DNA of 64,000 bases from Sulfurospirillum tamanense (GTDB lineage Bacteria; Campylobacterota; Campylobacteria; Campylobacterales; Campylobacteraceae): contig NZ_JAFHKK010000003.1 in NCBI RefSeq assembly GCF_016937535.1, positions 1-64,000 of the forward strand, read 5' to 3'. Under the pieces are notes generated by a model. It ran no database searches and was not told where the DNA came from. It saw nothing but the letters and a program-made list of their open reading frames with translations. The position numbers were made by a program, and so were the translations under genes. Shown here piece by piece: positions 34,430 through 43,929 of this stretch; position 1 is the first letter of the stretch; each line of letters opens with the position of its first letter.

Positions 34430-36151
34430 TCATCCGTCCATCCTCCCACGGCCAGCAAGATGTTCTTTGGTGATGACAATCTGCTTTTGCCGTTCTTTTT
34501 TACCCATCTCTTTTTCCACAAAGATGGGCTTGCGCGTGAGGTAGTGCCGTCCTGTGTAGTACATGAGCGTCGAGTAGGTCGAAGGCGTGGGGATGAAAAT
34601 CTGCGCTTGTTCGGGGTTCATCTTAAGCACTGTGGAAGCAAACTCTTTGAGGCTGTGCATGTGCCGCTCTTCACATCCAGGATGCGCGGCAATGAGATAA
34701 TAGGTGAGAAATTGTTTTTTGGGATTGAGCTTGTCAAAGAGGGCTTTAAAGCGCACGAGTGAGGCTTTGCCGGGTTTTCCCATGAGTGAGAGCACTTCAT
34801 CGTCGATGTGTTCGGGTGCTACTTTCATCTGCCCGCTGATGTGGTGTTCTAAAATCTCTTTAAGGTACGCTTCCCCATGCGCCTTGTCCTCGGCGATGAG
34901 GTCGTAGCGAATTCCTGAGGCGATGAACGCTTTGCGCACCTTTGGCAACGCCCGAAGCTTGCGCAAGAGGGTGATTTGCCGCGCGTGGTTCACGGGCATG
35001 GCCTTACATGTAAAGGGAAACAGACAGGTTTTATCCTCACACGTGCCTTTTTTGAACTTTTTGGCGCACTCGTAGCCGTACATGTTAGCCGTCGGGCCGC
35101 CTACGTCGTGGATGATGCCCTTAAATTTGGGATGTTGTGTGAGCTGTGTGGCTTCTTCCACAATGGACGCTTCACTGCGGCTACGCACGGTGCGCCCTTG
35201 GTGGACGCTGATGGCGCAAAAATTGCACTCCCCATAGCACCCTTGATGGGTTGAGAGGGAAAAACGGATGGTCTCTAACGCGCGGATTTCCCCTTGGGCA
35301 AGGTCACAAGGATGGGCTTCGCGGGTAAAAGGAAGAGCGGAAACTTCGTCCATCTCTTCGGGCGTCAAGTAGCGTGCGGGCGGGTTTTGCACCACGTAGC
35401 GTCCGTCCACTTCTTGGCACAATCCTTTGGCACTCATGGGGTCGTTGTTGTGGTAAAACAGGTCAAACATCTCCATGAACACCAACGGGTCTTTGACGCA
35501 CGCGCTAAAAGAAGGAAGGGTAAGGTAGCCTTCTTTGGGAGCTTTAGCCACGTAGCACAACCCCTGCACCGCTTCTATGCCCTCGCCTTTTTCTAAGGCT
35601 CTGGCAAACTCCACCACGCTGTTATCTGCCATGCCATAAAGCAAATAATCCGCCTTTGCATCCAAAATGAGCGGACGGCGCAGTTTATTTGACCAAAAAT
35701 CATAATGGGTCGTGCGCCTCAAACTCGCCTCAATGCCCCCAAGCATGATAGGCACGGTAGGCTTAAACACGCGGCGAATGAGATTAGTATAAGCGATGCT
35801 CGCACGGTCTGGACGCTTGGTGTTTTTGCCCCCAGGCGTGTAGTCGTCATCGTTTCTGAACTTTTTGCTCGCCGTGTAGTTGGAAACCATGGAGTCCACA
35901 CTGCCCCCACTCACGCCCCAAAACAAGCGCGGTTCTCCAAGGCGTGCGATGTCCTCTTCGTTCATGGGCTGAGCAATCACCCCGACGTTAAACCCCGCCC
36001 GTTCTAGCACGCGCCCCACCACCGCCACGCCCATAAACGGGCTGTCGATGTACGCGTCGCCTGAAACAAGGATGATGTCGCACTGCTTCCACCCAAGGGC
36101 GCGCATCTCTTCCTTGGTCGCGGGCAAAAACGCGTTAGGCTTGGATGCCAA
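34430..36151 (-). CDS. YgiQ-family radical SAM protein
   Basis: 573 residues. The radical-SAM [4Fe-4S] motif is CYGECNFC. FLPATKEEMRALGW, IILVSGDAYIDSPFMGVAVV, and MLGGIEASLRRTTHYDFWS in the N-terminal third are typical of YgiQ proteins. The TTG at 36151 overlaps the upstream gene by 17 bases; an ATG at 36106 with AAGGAAGAG is a possible alternative start. The reaction is unknown. A TTACATGTAA copy at 35004-35013 falls in the Phe-Thr-Cys-Lys frame. Confidence 0.85.
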   Translation of the reverse strand: MASKPNAFLPATKEEMRALGWKQCDIILVSGDAYIDSPFMGVAVVGRVLERAGFNVGVIAQPMNEEDIARLGEPRLFWGVSGGSVDSMVSNYTASKKFRNDDDYTPGGKNTKRPDRASIAYTNLIRRVFKPTVPIMLGGIEASLRRTTHYDFWSNKLRRPLILDAKADYLLYGMADNSVVEFARALEKGEGIEAVQGLCYVAKAPKEGYLTLPSFSACVKDPLVFMEMFDLFYHNNDPMSAKGLCQEVDGRYVVQNPPARYLTPEEMDEVSALPFTREAHPCDLAQGEIRALETIRFSLSTHQGCYGECNFCAISVHQGRTVRSRSEASIVEEATQLTQHPKFKGIIHDVGGPTANMYGYECAKKFKKGTCEDKTCLFPFTCKAMPVNHARQITLLRKLRALPKVRKAFIASGIRYDLIAEDKAHGEAYLKEILEHHISGQMKVAPEHIDDEVLSLMGKPGKASLVRFKALFDKLNPKKQFLTYYLIAAHPGCEERHMHSLKEFASTVLKMNPEQAQIFIPTPSTYSTLMYYTGRHYLTRKPIFVEKEMGKKERQKQIVITKEHLAGRGRMDG

Positions 36152-36605
36152 TGTAAATACTCACCTCATCCTCTCCCGTGTACACTTCAAAATCCGTTTT
36201 AAACGTGCGCACGTGCTGGCTGTTTTTCCTAAAAAAACTCCAAATTTCTTCCCAAAGCCTCACCGTAGTCAAAGGCATCTCTCCTTTGGCATCAAAGCGA
36301 AAATACGCACCCCCTTCTAGCGTGATGGATGCATACTCTCTAGACAACCCTTCCACGCTTGACACCTCAGCGCCCACGAGCACATCGTACTTTGCCCGCA
36401 CGCCGTCTTCGTAGTTAAAATAAACCGCGTAAGGCGGTGTGTCGGGGACTTCATTGGGGATGGGGTCAAGGATACTGCTTTGAAAATACGCCCGCCACAA
36501 GGAGGGAATCTTCGCGCCTTCGTACTCTTGTTCTTCCAGATTTGAAGTGCGCTCTTTAACGCCTGCAATAGTTTTTTCTTCAACCGTTACCACTTCATAA
36601 GTCAT
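36135..36605 (-). CDS. GyrI-like/effector-binding domain protein
   Basis: 156 residues from the ATG after GAGGAG. TYEVVTVEEKTIAGVKERTS, then VYFNYEDGV and LPLTTVRLWEEI-like end (MPLTTVRLWEEIWSFF), match the GyrI-like small-molecule-binding fold also found in AraC-type regulators (effector-binding domain). No DNA-binding domain is present. Its start overlaps the upstream aminotransferase stop by four bases. The ligand is unknown. Confidence 0.68.
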   Translation of the reverse strand: MTYEVVTVEEKTIAGVKERTSNLEEQEYEGAKIPSLWRAYFQSSILDPIPNEVPDTPPYAVYFNYEDGVRAKYDVLVGAEVSSVEGLSREYASITLEGGAYFRFDAKGEMPLTTVRLWEEIWSFFRKNSQHVRTFKTDFEVYTGEDEVSIYIGIQA

Positions 36606-37870
36606 CTCTTTTCTCCTCGTAATCTTTGTGCGCACGTATCAAGCGCGTCCAGCAAAATGTCCACTTCTTCTTTGGTGTGGGTAAAATGGATGCTGATGCG
36701 CAGCCATCCTGGTTTTTGGCTAAAAGGCTGGCCGTCAGTGAGTTCTAGCAAATCGTGCCCGTAAGGCCCCGCGCAACTGCACCCTGAGCGGGTTTGGATG
36801 CCGTAGCGTTCACTGAGCATTTTGGCCATGTCGTCTTGATGCGCCCCTTCCATGTTGAGCGAAAAAATGGGCAATTTGCGCTGGCCGTAGTGACAATAGA
36901 GTTTAGCGCCTTTAAGCTCTCGAACCCGCGTCCCAAAGTAAACCTTCAGCTCCTCCTTGACCGTATTGATGCGCTCTAGGCCAATGGCGTTGCGTAGCTT
37001 GTACGCTTCGGCCGCGCGGACAAATTGCAAAATACCCGGCGTACCCGCATCTTCAATAGCCTCAATATCGCTTAAATATTCATGTGAAGTGCGCGACACA
37101 TACGCCACCGTCCCGCCACCTGAAAAAGTGGGCTTGCACCCCTTGCACAGCGCTTTTTTAATGACCAAAAGCCCGCAAGAACCTGGGCCTCCTAGGAGCT
37201 TGTGCGGAGAGAGAAACAGCGCGTCGTAGTAGCGACAGTCGATGTTCATGTACGGCGAAGCGGCCGCCGCGTCAAGACACAAGATGCCCCCGTGGGCATG
37301 AATGCGCTCATACAACGCTTTGTAGTCGGTAAGTACGCCCGTGACGTTAGAAGCCACACTAAAACTCCCGATGATTTCGCGCCCCTTGTTGGCTTCAAGG
37401 ACTTTTTCCAACGCGCCCAAATCCAACATGTCTTTTCCATCCAGTGGAATGCGTACCACCTCACACAGCGCTTCCCGAAAACTCACCTCGTTAGAGTGGT
37501 GTTCATACGGCCCCACGAGCACCAAGGGCAAGGTTTTGGGCGCAATCCCAAAGCGTTCTTTGGTCGCAGGAGGGCAATACAACCCCAAAAGTTCTTGAAA
37601 TTTTTTGATAGCCCCCGTCGCGCCCGTGCCTGTAGGCATGATGTAAAAGCACTCATCCACTTCCAAGCTTTGGCGCAAACTTTCTCTGGCGTTGGCGTAA
37701 TGGGCTTGCGTTTTTAGGGCATTGGAAGAGACTTCTGAGTGGGTGTTGGCGTAGGTTTTTAAAAGCCTGCGAATCTTCCGCTCGATGGGCGCGTACGCTA
37801 GTCCTGAAGCGGTATAGTCAAAATACAACACATTTGGGTCGCAGATAATCCCTCTGCGTATATTTTCCAT
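36602..37870 (-). CDS. Class V aminotransferase (cysteine desulfurase-like)
   Basis: About 422 residues. PLP lysine in LSPHKLLGGPGSCG, catalytic-type cysteine in RSGCSCAGPYGH, and a substrate-side MPTGTGATGAIKKF. It resembles SufS/NifS-type enzymes that mobilise sulfur (or selenium) from cysteine, but it is an atypical subgroup with no scaffold genes beside it. Start taken at the ATG 37870 with GAGG at nine bases; a TTG nine bases upstream is possible. Confidence 0.8.
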   Translation of the reverse strand: MENIRRGIICDPNVLYFDYTASGLAYAPIERKIRRLLKTYANTHSEVSSNALKTQAHYANARESLRQSLEVDECFYIMPTGTGATGAIKKFQELLGLYCPPATKERFGIAPKTLPLVLVGPYEHHSNEVSFREALCEVVRIPLDGKDMLDLGALEKVLEANKGREIIGSFSVASNVTGVLTDYKALYERIHAHGGILCLDAAAASPYMNIDCRYYDALFLSPHKLLGGPGSCGLLVIKKALCKGCKPTFSGGGTVAYVSRTSHEYLSDIEAIEDAGTPGILQFVRAAEAYKLRNAIGLERINTVKEELKVYFGTRVRELKGAKLYCHYGQRKLPIFSLNMEGAHQDDMAKMLSERYGIQTRSGCSCAGPYGHDLLELTDGQPFSQKPGWLRISIHFTHTKEEVDILLDALDTCAQRLRGEKR

Positions 37871-37956
37871 TAAAAACAACCTCTTTTTTTGGGCGCATTA
37901 TACCTTACATGTAAAGGGTTAAGGTTGAAACATATCAACAAATGGGCTTTACGTCT

Positions 37957-40815
37957 TTACATGTAAAGGTTTTTGGGCCGCCACTGCTTTAAAAATTCTG
38001 GGACGTCATTTGCAGGCAACGGTTTGGCTATGATATACCCTTGCCCATAGCCGCATCCAAGCGCTTTGAGAAACATCAATTGCTCTTTGGTTTCGATACC
38101 CTCAGCCAACGATTGCATTTTCATGTTGTGGGCCAAGCCCACGATGGCTTTAGCCACTACGCACGCATCGGCATCGTGGGGCAAATCACACACAAAAGAC
38201 TGGTCTATTTTAAGTACATCAAGGGGCATTTGGCGCAAGTGGGACAACGAGGAATACCCTGTACCAAAATCATCCATTGCCAGCTTCACCCCTAGCTTAT
38301 CAAGCTTTGCAAACTCCGCGCGCCATGCCGCTGGGTCGTTCATGAGGGATGATTCTGTAATCTCAAGCTCCAAGGCCTCGCCCAAAAGCCCGTTTTCTTC
38401 CAAAACCCTTGCAACCCCTTGAGAAAATCGCCCTTCGTCTAATTGTACACCTGAGACATTGACCGCTACGACCCCTTCAAAAATCCCTGTTTCGCGCCAA
38501 GTTTTAAGCTGTGCGCAAGCAGTCTCCAGTACCCACCGCCCCAAAGGAACGATAAACCCGTTCTCCTCCGCCAAGGGGATAAACTCCGCAGGACTCACAA
38601 CCCCAAGCACAGGGTGCCTCCAGCGCAAGAGCGCCTCAAACCCCACCACCTTCATGCTCTCAAGGTCGATTTGCGGTTGGTAGTGCAGACTCAACCCTTC
38701 TGAACCAATCGCTTCTTTCAAGTACGCCATCACCCGCATCCGCTGACTCATCTGCGTAGTCAGCGTCTGGGCGTAAAATGCGTATCTATTTGAACCAAGA
38801 CGCTTGGCTTGGTGCATGGCCACATCAGCAAATTTAATAAGTTCTTCCACTTCACGCGCATCGGTCGGACTGAGGCTAATACCCACACTCGCGCTTAGCA
38901 CATGGGTATGCCCGTCCATTTCCACAGGCTGTTTTAGCACATCTAAAAACAAATCCAGCTTTACAATCACATGCGCAGGCCCCTTGACCTCTTCAATAAT
39001 CACCACAAACTCATCCGCTCCAAAACGGGCAAGGGTATGGCCGTGGTTGGCCACTCTTTGCAAACGCCGCGCAATTTCTTGCAAGATGGCATCCCCTGTC
39101 TCGTGGGAATACAAGTCGTTGATGTACTTAAAATCATCCAAATCTATAAAACAAACCGCCACCAAAGTTTTGGTTTTTTCTGCGCGCTCCAGAGCATGGC
39201 CAAGTTCGCGCTTTAACAGTAGCTGGTTGGGCAGTTTGGTAAGGGGGTCATGCAAAGAGAGGTATTCGATTTGGTCCATCAACACACGTTCATCGGTAAT
39301 GTCTCGCACCGTGCCCACCGAACGCATAGGCTTCCCTGAAACATCACGGTATATTTCACCCTGCTCTTGCACGTAACGCGTAGTGCCATCAACCACGATA
39401 CGATGCACCACATCGTAAGATTTTGCAGGGTCATCTAAAGCGGTTTGGTAAACGCCCATCACCATATCGCGGTCTTCAGGATGGATAACGTGCAAAAAGT
39501 TTTCAAAACTAGGCACCACTGTTTCATGAAATCCAAAAATCCGATACACCTCTTCCGACCATGCCAGTTTTTCACTTGTTATGTCGTGCTCCCAGCTCCC
39601 AATCTTCGCAATCCGTTGCGACTCGCGCAACATGGTTGCACTTTTAGCCAGCGCTTGTTCTTTTTCTAAACGTTCGCTAATGTCAATCGCAAAAGCAATA
39701 TTATAATCCACACCTTGATAGGTAAAAATGGACGCAAACACTTCCACAGGAAAAATGCTCCCGTCTTTGCGTCGGTGCAAGGTTTCAAAGTGTAAAGCGC
39801 GGGTTTTGTCGAGGCTTTTTGCATGGGCTTCCCATTTGACTTGATCAAAATTGGGGTCAATATCTACAATACCAAGCTGCGTCAACTCCTCTTTGGTATA
39901 CCCAAGGCTTTCACAGGCAGCTTCATTAACGTAAAACATACCTCCAGTGATGGCATCAACCCAAAAAATAGGCACCGTTGCCTTTTCGACCGAAAACTGT
40001 GTCAGCTGTAAATGCTCTTCCAGGAACCTACGCTGGGTGATGTCGTGAGCAATCCCAAGCACACCCAAAACCGTTCCATTTTCAGAACGAAGCGGTGCTT
40101 TGGTCGTCTCAAACAGTGCTTCTTGCCCATCAGGAAAACGAAGCCACTCTTCATTGACGTGCACGGTGCCTCGCTCCATCACTTTAGCATCTTGCGTGCG
40201 AATAACTTGCGTAATACGGGCATCAAAAAAATCCGCATCCCTTTTTCCAATAGCTTCCCCGGGGGCCACCCCAAGCAGGGCTTCACATTGAGCGTTGCAC
40301 ACCAAAAACTTTCCCTCTAAATCCTTAGCAAACACCACATCGGGCAGATTGTGTAAAACATTTTTTAATAACTCTTTCTGAAAAGCAAGGGCACGATTGA
40401 CCTCAGATAAGGTAGTTTGGTCTACCACCGAAAACAAAAAGGCAATGGTTGAACAAGTATTTTTTGGAAGAGGTGTTAACGTAGCAAGGAGCGCATGAGC
40501 TTCTCCTTTTGAACTAATAGTTACAGTGGTTTCTACAGAAGTTTGTAGTGTCTCAAGGCGCTCTTTTGGGTACTCTTCAAACACCTTAAACACCCCACAG
40601 CTTGGATGATCATAGATGCTCTCCCCTGCGTTACATACCGTACAATGCTCACATTCTAGCAATGTATTTGAGCGAAATACCACACGCCCCTCGCAGTCTA
40701 AAAAAATGAGCATCCGATCAGGTAAAGCAACTTGCATTGACCTTAAAATCTCTTCTGATGCAACAGCAGGGTGCGCCACAGGCATGTCTTGCTCCACGGG
40801 TTTATTTTTTTGCAT
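37957..40815 (-). CDS. Multi-PAS GGDEF-EAL cyclic di-GMP protein
   Basis: 952 residues with no membrane segment. A cysteine-containing N-terminal PAS-like region (about 20-135; CEHCTVCNAGESIYDHPSC) precedes three further PAS domains (about 150-515). Then come GGDEF (about 520-685) and EAL (about 695-945). The cyclase motif is degenerate (GADEF); the phosphodiesterase motif (FEALLRW) and the downstream DDFGTGYSSL loop are intact, so it is more likely to break down cyclic di-GMP. The gene's last codons, Tyr-Met-stop, come from the TTACATGTAA copy at 37957-37966. Confidence 0.85.
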   Translation of the reverse strand: MQKNKPVEQDMPVAHPAVASEEILRSMQVALPDRMLIFLDCEGRVVFRSNTLLECEHCTVCNAGESIYDHPSCGVFKVFEEYPKERLETLQTSVETTVTISSKGEAHALLATLTPLPKNTCSTIAFLFSVVDQTTLSEVNRALAFQKELLKNVLHNLPDVVFAKDLEGKFLVCNAQCEALLGVAPGEAIGKRDADFFDARITQVIRTQDAKVMERGTVHVNEEWLRFPDGQEALFETTKAPLRSENGTVLGVLGIAHDITQRRFLEEHLQLTQFSVEKATVPIFWVDAITGGMFYVNEAACESLGYTKEELTQLGIVDIDPNFDQVKWEAHAKSLDKTRALHFETLHRRKDGSIFPVEVFASIFTYQGVDYNIAFAIDISERLEKEQALAKSATMLRESQRIAKIGSWEHDITSEKLAWSEEVYRIFGFHETVVPSFENFLHVIHPEDRDMVMGVYQTALDDPAKSYDVVHRIVVDGTTRYVQEQGEIYRDVSGKPMRSVGTVRDITDERVLMDQIEYLSLHDPLTKLPNQLLLKRELGHALERAEKTKTLVAVCFIDLDDFKYINDLYSHETGDAILQEIARRLQRVANHGHTLARFGADEFVVIIEEVKGPAHVIVKLDLFLDVLKQPVEMDGHTHVLSASVGISLSPTDAREVEELIKFADVAMHQAKRLGSNRYAFYAQTLTTQMSQRMRVMAYLKEAIGSEGLSLHYQPQIDLESMKVVGFEALLRWRHPVLGVVSPAEFIPLAEENGFIVPLGRWVLETACAQLKTWRETGIFEGVVAVNVSGVQLDEGRFSQGVARVLEENGLLGEALELEITESSLMNDPAAWRAEFAKLDKLGVKLAMDDFGTGYSSLSHLRQMPLDVLKIDQSFVCDLPHDADACVVAKAIVGLAHNMKMQSLAEGIETKEQLMFLKALGCGYGQGYIIAKPLPANDVPEFLKQWRPKNLYM

Positions 40816-40857
40816 TGTAACACACTTGCACTTCTTTACATGTAAGGCTAAAAGTCG

Positions 40858-41289
40858 CTATTTTACCTCGCACTCTTGCATTGCTTCTTTCCATGTTTTG
40901 CCAAGGTACTTGCGCACAAATGCTTTGTTGTGAGGCACCACACAAGCCGAGCAATCCAAATGCTCCACGCCCTCATACACAAACCTTTTAGCAAAACGCG
41001 CATTTGCCGCACAAACGCTCTTAACCACCACGCCATTTTCCCTTACATGTAAGCCTTCATCCTTAAAGCGAAAATGAGGACAAGCACACAAAAAACAGTT
41101 CAAATACGCCCTGTCGTGGCACTTTTTACCGCGCGCATACAACGGACAAAAATCAGGCTCACACTTAACCATGTTTTCAAAAACAAAATACGCCACCAAG
41201 GCTTCGCCCGCAATGCCTTGTGTTTTTAGTTTTGCCACCAAGGCTTCGTGTTTTTGTGCATGGGTTTCAAACCAGCTTTTGTATCCCAT
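40858..41289 (-). CDS. Cysteine-rich protein of unknown function
   Basis: About 143 residues from the ATG at 41289 (AAGGA five bases upstream; an ATG two codons earlier is possible). It has ten or so cysteines in a pattern such as CEPDFCPLYARGKKCHDRAY then CFLCACPHF and CSACVVPHNK, suggesting metal or Fe-S binding. No signal peptide. Function unknown. One TTACATGTAA (41043-41052) falls in LHVR. Confidence 0.65.
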   Translation of the reverse strand: MGYKSWFETHAQKHEALVAKLKTQGIAGEALVAYFVFENMVKCEPDFCPLYARGKKCHDRAYLNCFLCACPHFRFKDEGLHVRENGVVVKSVCAANARFAKRFVYEGVEHLDCSACVVPHNKAFVRKYLGKTWKEAMQECEVK

Positions 41290-41309
41290 TTTCATCCTTA
41301 CATGTATGC

Positions 41310-41531
41310 TTACGAACGCGCTTTGCCTTGCACGTATAAAGCCTCCACTTTAGTCCTTGCCCACGGGGTTTTACGTAAAAATTTCAGCGATGAAGCCACG
41401 GAAGGGTCGTGGGTAAAACAGCGGATGCGGATGCGGCGGGCTAGCTCCTCAAAGCCGTATTGCGCTTCAAGTTCGGTCAGTATTTTCTCCAACGTTACGC
41501 CGTGGAGGGGATTGTTGGGTTGCGCGTCCAT
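41310..41531 (-). CDS. VF530-family small protein
   Basis: 73 residues, [17 protein letters not shown] and [16 protein letters not shown], the DUF2132/VF530 signature. Proposed DNA-binding in structural reports; role unknown. Confidence 0.82.
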   Translation of the reverse strand: MDAQPNNPLHGVTLEKILTELEAQYGFEELARRIRIRCFTHDPSVASSLKFLRKTPWARTKVEALYVQGKARS

Positions 41532-41612
41532 GGTGTTCCTTTTTTGGGCCGATTATACCGCCAAACCCCTTACATGTAAAGCTTTTTTGTACCTTTTTAA
41601 GGCACCGCTTGC

Positions 41613-41618
41613 TAGAAT
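41613..41618 (+). promoter_or_regulatory. -10 element before the DUF234-like gene
   Basis: TAGAAT, 20-odd bases before AAAGGAGG (41633-41640). This spacing gives a short leader, and it argues that translation begins close to 41645 rather than at 41705. Confidence 0.45.
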
Positions 41619-41704
41619 AGAGCAAGATACACAAAGGAGGACGCATCGCTTCAAAAGCCCACGCCTTTTACCGCTCCCTTCCTCATCTCCCCCCGCAGGA
41701 TTTT

Positions 41705-42511
41705 GTGGAGTATTTTTCCGTTTTTGAAGGCTTTTCGCCGCCGCTAAAAGACGTCAATCTTCCCATCCAAGAAGCCATCCAAGTCTTTATTTTTGACCAC
41801 CTCGACACCTTGCGTCCCCACATGGAAGGCGGTCTTTCCCCTAAAGCCAAAGCTGTTCTCATGCGTCTGGCAAAAGGCGACCGTAAAATCCACTCCATCT
41901 ACAAAAAAGAGTCCATTTCCCAACTCCAAGGGCGCGCCATCTACAAACAACTCTTTGACGCGGGCTTCATCCAAAAGGAAAAAACCCGCGAACTTCCCCT
42001 TAAAGCCCACCCCAAACAACGCCTCAAAAAATCCTTGCGCCATTACCATGCGGAAGACAAGATTCATTTTTGCCACCAATTTGCGCGCTTTTGGTTTACC
42101 TTTATCGCGCCTCACGACGAAGTGGCAAGCATGCAAAAACAGTTAGATTTAGGATTTGAATCTTACGTAAGCCTTGGGTTTGAACTCCTCTCTCAGTCTC
42201 TTTTACTGCAAGAACTCTCTCCTTTAGGTGCTATACACCAAGGGAGTTATTGGGACAAGCGCCACGAAATCGACTTGCTACTGGAGCTTGAAGATGGGCG
42301 CGTGATTGCAGGAGAGTCTAAGTGGAAAAATCGTAGAGTGTGCAAAAATATCCTCACCGCATTGCAACGCAAATGCGAACGTGCACACTTACATGTAACC
42401 CATTTTGTGCTCTTTTCCAAAAGCGGGTTTAGCAAGGAACTAGAACGCATGAAAGACGAACGGGTGTGGCTGTATGACTTAAACGCCTTTGAAAGGTTGC
42501 GTGATGATTGA
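41705..42511 (+). CDS. DUF234-like nuclease-fold protein, annotated start GTG
   Basis: At least 268 residues. The C-terminal third (YVSLGFELLSQSLLLQEL, YWDKRHEIDLLLEL, VIAGESKWKN) has the D...E-x-K core of DUF234 nuclease-like domains. These are usually fused to an archaeal-type ATPase, which is absent here. The in-frame sequence from 41645 (ASKAHAFYRSLPHLPPQDF) looks coding and follows AAAGGAGG by four bases, but it begins with ATC, so I list the first canonical codon and describe the other under findings. Stop overlaps the next start. Confidence 0.62.
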   Translation: MEYFSVFEGFSPPLKDVNLPIQEAIQVFIFDHLDTLRPHMEGGLSPKAKAVLMRLAKGDRKIHSIYKKESISQLQGRAIYKQLFDAGFIQKEKTRELPLKAHPKQRLKKSLRHYHAEDKIHFCHQFARFWFTFIAPHDEVASMQKQLDLGFESYVSLGFELLSQSLLLQELSPLGAIHQGSYWDKRHEIDLLLELEDGRVIAGESKWKNRRVCKNILTALQRKCERAHLHVTHFVLFSKSGFSKELERMKDERVWLYDLNAFERLRDD

Positions 42512-43520
42512 CGAACAATTTTTAAATTCACTAAGTACTCCCGAAAAAGAGAGTTTCAAACAAGGCCTTGAAGCCCTCATTAACCAAACTTACGTCATCG
42601 AAGAAGAGTACAAAACCCTCAACGAATCCTATCTTTCTTTGCAGACTTTTATCCGTCAAATTGTCGAAACTCTACCCAACGCCTTGTGGGTGCTAGATGT
42701 TTCAGGGGAGATTTTTTTACAAAACAGCGAAGCCGAGGCTAATGCTGGCCTACTCGAACACATCGACACCACACAAGGGCACCACGAGGTAGAATTCAAC
42801 GAGGCCACCTACCTTATCAAAATCGTGCAAAAAGGCGACAAAACTATCATCTCTGCCACCGACATTACAGGCGAAAAACGCAAAGAACGCTTGGCCTCCA
42901 TGGGGCAAGTGGCCGCCCACCTTTCCCACGAAATCCGCAACCCCATCGGTTCTATTTCCTTGCTCACTTCCACTTTGTTCAAAAAAGTGGACATTGCCAC
43001 CAAGCCCATTGTTTTAGAGATGAAAAAAGCCATCTGGCGGGTGGAGCGCATCATTAAAGCTACCCTACTCTTTTCCAAAGGTATCCAGCCTTCTATGGGC
43101 TCTTTTTTTCTGGATGAACTAGGTGCTGAATGCGAAGAAGCTCTGTCTCACTACACCTACACCAAAGAGATTGCCCTCAAAGTGGATCTCCCCCATCTTG
43201 CCTACCAAGGAGACAAAGACTTACTCTCCTTGGTCTTTCAAAACCTTCTTTTTAACGCCATTGATGCCATCGAAGAAGACGACAACGACACAGGCACCAT
43301 CACCCTTTCTTACGTAAAAGAAGGTGAATTTCATTGCCTTGATATGCACGATTCTGGCAAGCCTATTGAAAACTCCAACATCCTCTTTGAACCCTTTAAA
43401 ACCACCAAAACCAAAGGCAACGGCCTAGGCCTTGCTCTTTCTTTGCAAATCATTCAAGCCCATGAAGGTCTCATCACGCTTCAAGAAAATCCCAAGGCAT
43501 TTCGCATCTTGCTTCCTTAG
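42504..43520 (+). CDS. flgS: FlgS-type soluble sensor histidine kinase
   Basis: 338 residues. The start ATG overlaps the previous stop. N-terminal FLNSLSTPEKESFKQGLEAL and EEEYKTLNESYLSLQTF, then HisKA (GQVAAHLSHEIRNPIGSIS) and HATPase (GNGLGLALSLQII). This matches my memory of FlgS of Campylobacter, which phosphorylates FlgR to turn on sigma-54 flagellar genes. No membrane segment. The flgR gene is not in the window. Confidence 0.75.
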   Translation: MIDEQFLNSLSTPEKESFKQGLEALINQTYVIEEEYKTLNESYLSLQTFIRQIVETLPNALWVLDVSGEIFLQNSEAEANAGLLEHIDTTQGHHEVEFNEATYLIKIVQKGDKTIISATDITGEKRKERLASMGQVAAHLSHEIRNPIGSISLLTSTLFKKVDIATKPIVLEMKKAIWRVERIIKATLLFSKGIQPSMGSFFLDELGAECEEALSHYTYTKEIALKVDLPHLAYQGDKDLLSLVFQNLLFNAIDAIEEDDNDTGTITLSYVKEGEFHCLDMHDSGKPIENSNILFEPFKTTKTKGNGLGLALSLQIIQAHEGLITLQENPKAFRILLP

Positions 43521-43543
43521 TGTTTTGGGTTTTGTTTTTTCGC

Positions 43544-43549
43544 TATAAT
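43544..43549 (+). promoter_or_regulatory. -10 element of the P-II cluster
   Basis: Perfect TATAAT 30 bases upstream of the P-II start, with AAGGAG as ribosome-binding site. Confidence 0.55.
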
Positions 43550-43578
43550 CTTGGCAAATTCCACCCAAGGAGCGTGTC

Positions 43579-43929
43579 ATGAAGTTTGTCAACTTGACCA
43601 TCATAGCCCCTTCTGATTATGAAGATAAGCTAAAAGTCATCACCAAAGAAGCGGGTGCTAGTGGCGCAACAATCGTCCAAGGACGCGGCTACGGTCACGC
43701 AGAGAAAAAGAGTTTTTTCTCCCTTACCTTCGAGGGCAACCATGTCATTATCACCCAAATTCTTGAAGAAAAAATCTCCAAAGCCATCCTTAAAGCTATC
43801 AAAAAGGGGATTCAAGAGGGGGAATTAGATGCCATTGCCTACACCTCTCCCATTAATCACATTGTCGGACTCAACACCTGCACCCTTAAAAAATTTGAAG
43901 AAACTATCAAACAAGAAGGAGCCGTCTAA
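43579..43929 (+). CDS. P-II family signalling protein
   Basis: 116 residues, shorter-loop P-II relative. FVNLTIIAPSDYEDKLKVIT and GASGATIVQGRGYG form the first half, and the C-terminal half has SKAILKAIKKGIQEGEL. The T-loop lacks the canonical glutamine-sensor sequence, so it is likely a dedicated regulator of its neighbours rather than GlnB itself. The stop overlaps the CBS gene. Confidence 0.8.
   Translation: MKFVNLTIIAPSDYEDKLKVITKEAGASGATIVQGRGYGHAEKKSFFSLTFEGNHVIITQILEEKISKAILKAIKKGIQEGELDAIAYTSPINHIVGLNTCTLKKFEETIKQEGAV

Noticed and set aside
35294-36007. Long plus-strand open frames opposite the YgiQ-type gene
   Set aside because: They lie fully antisense to a well-supported gene, lack ribosome-binding sites and show no family features.
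37957-40815. Active diguanylate cyclase in the 952-residue protein
   Set aside because: The motif is GADEF rather than GGDEF/GGEEF, so cyclase activity is doubtful while the EAL motif is intact.
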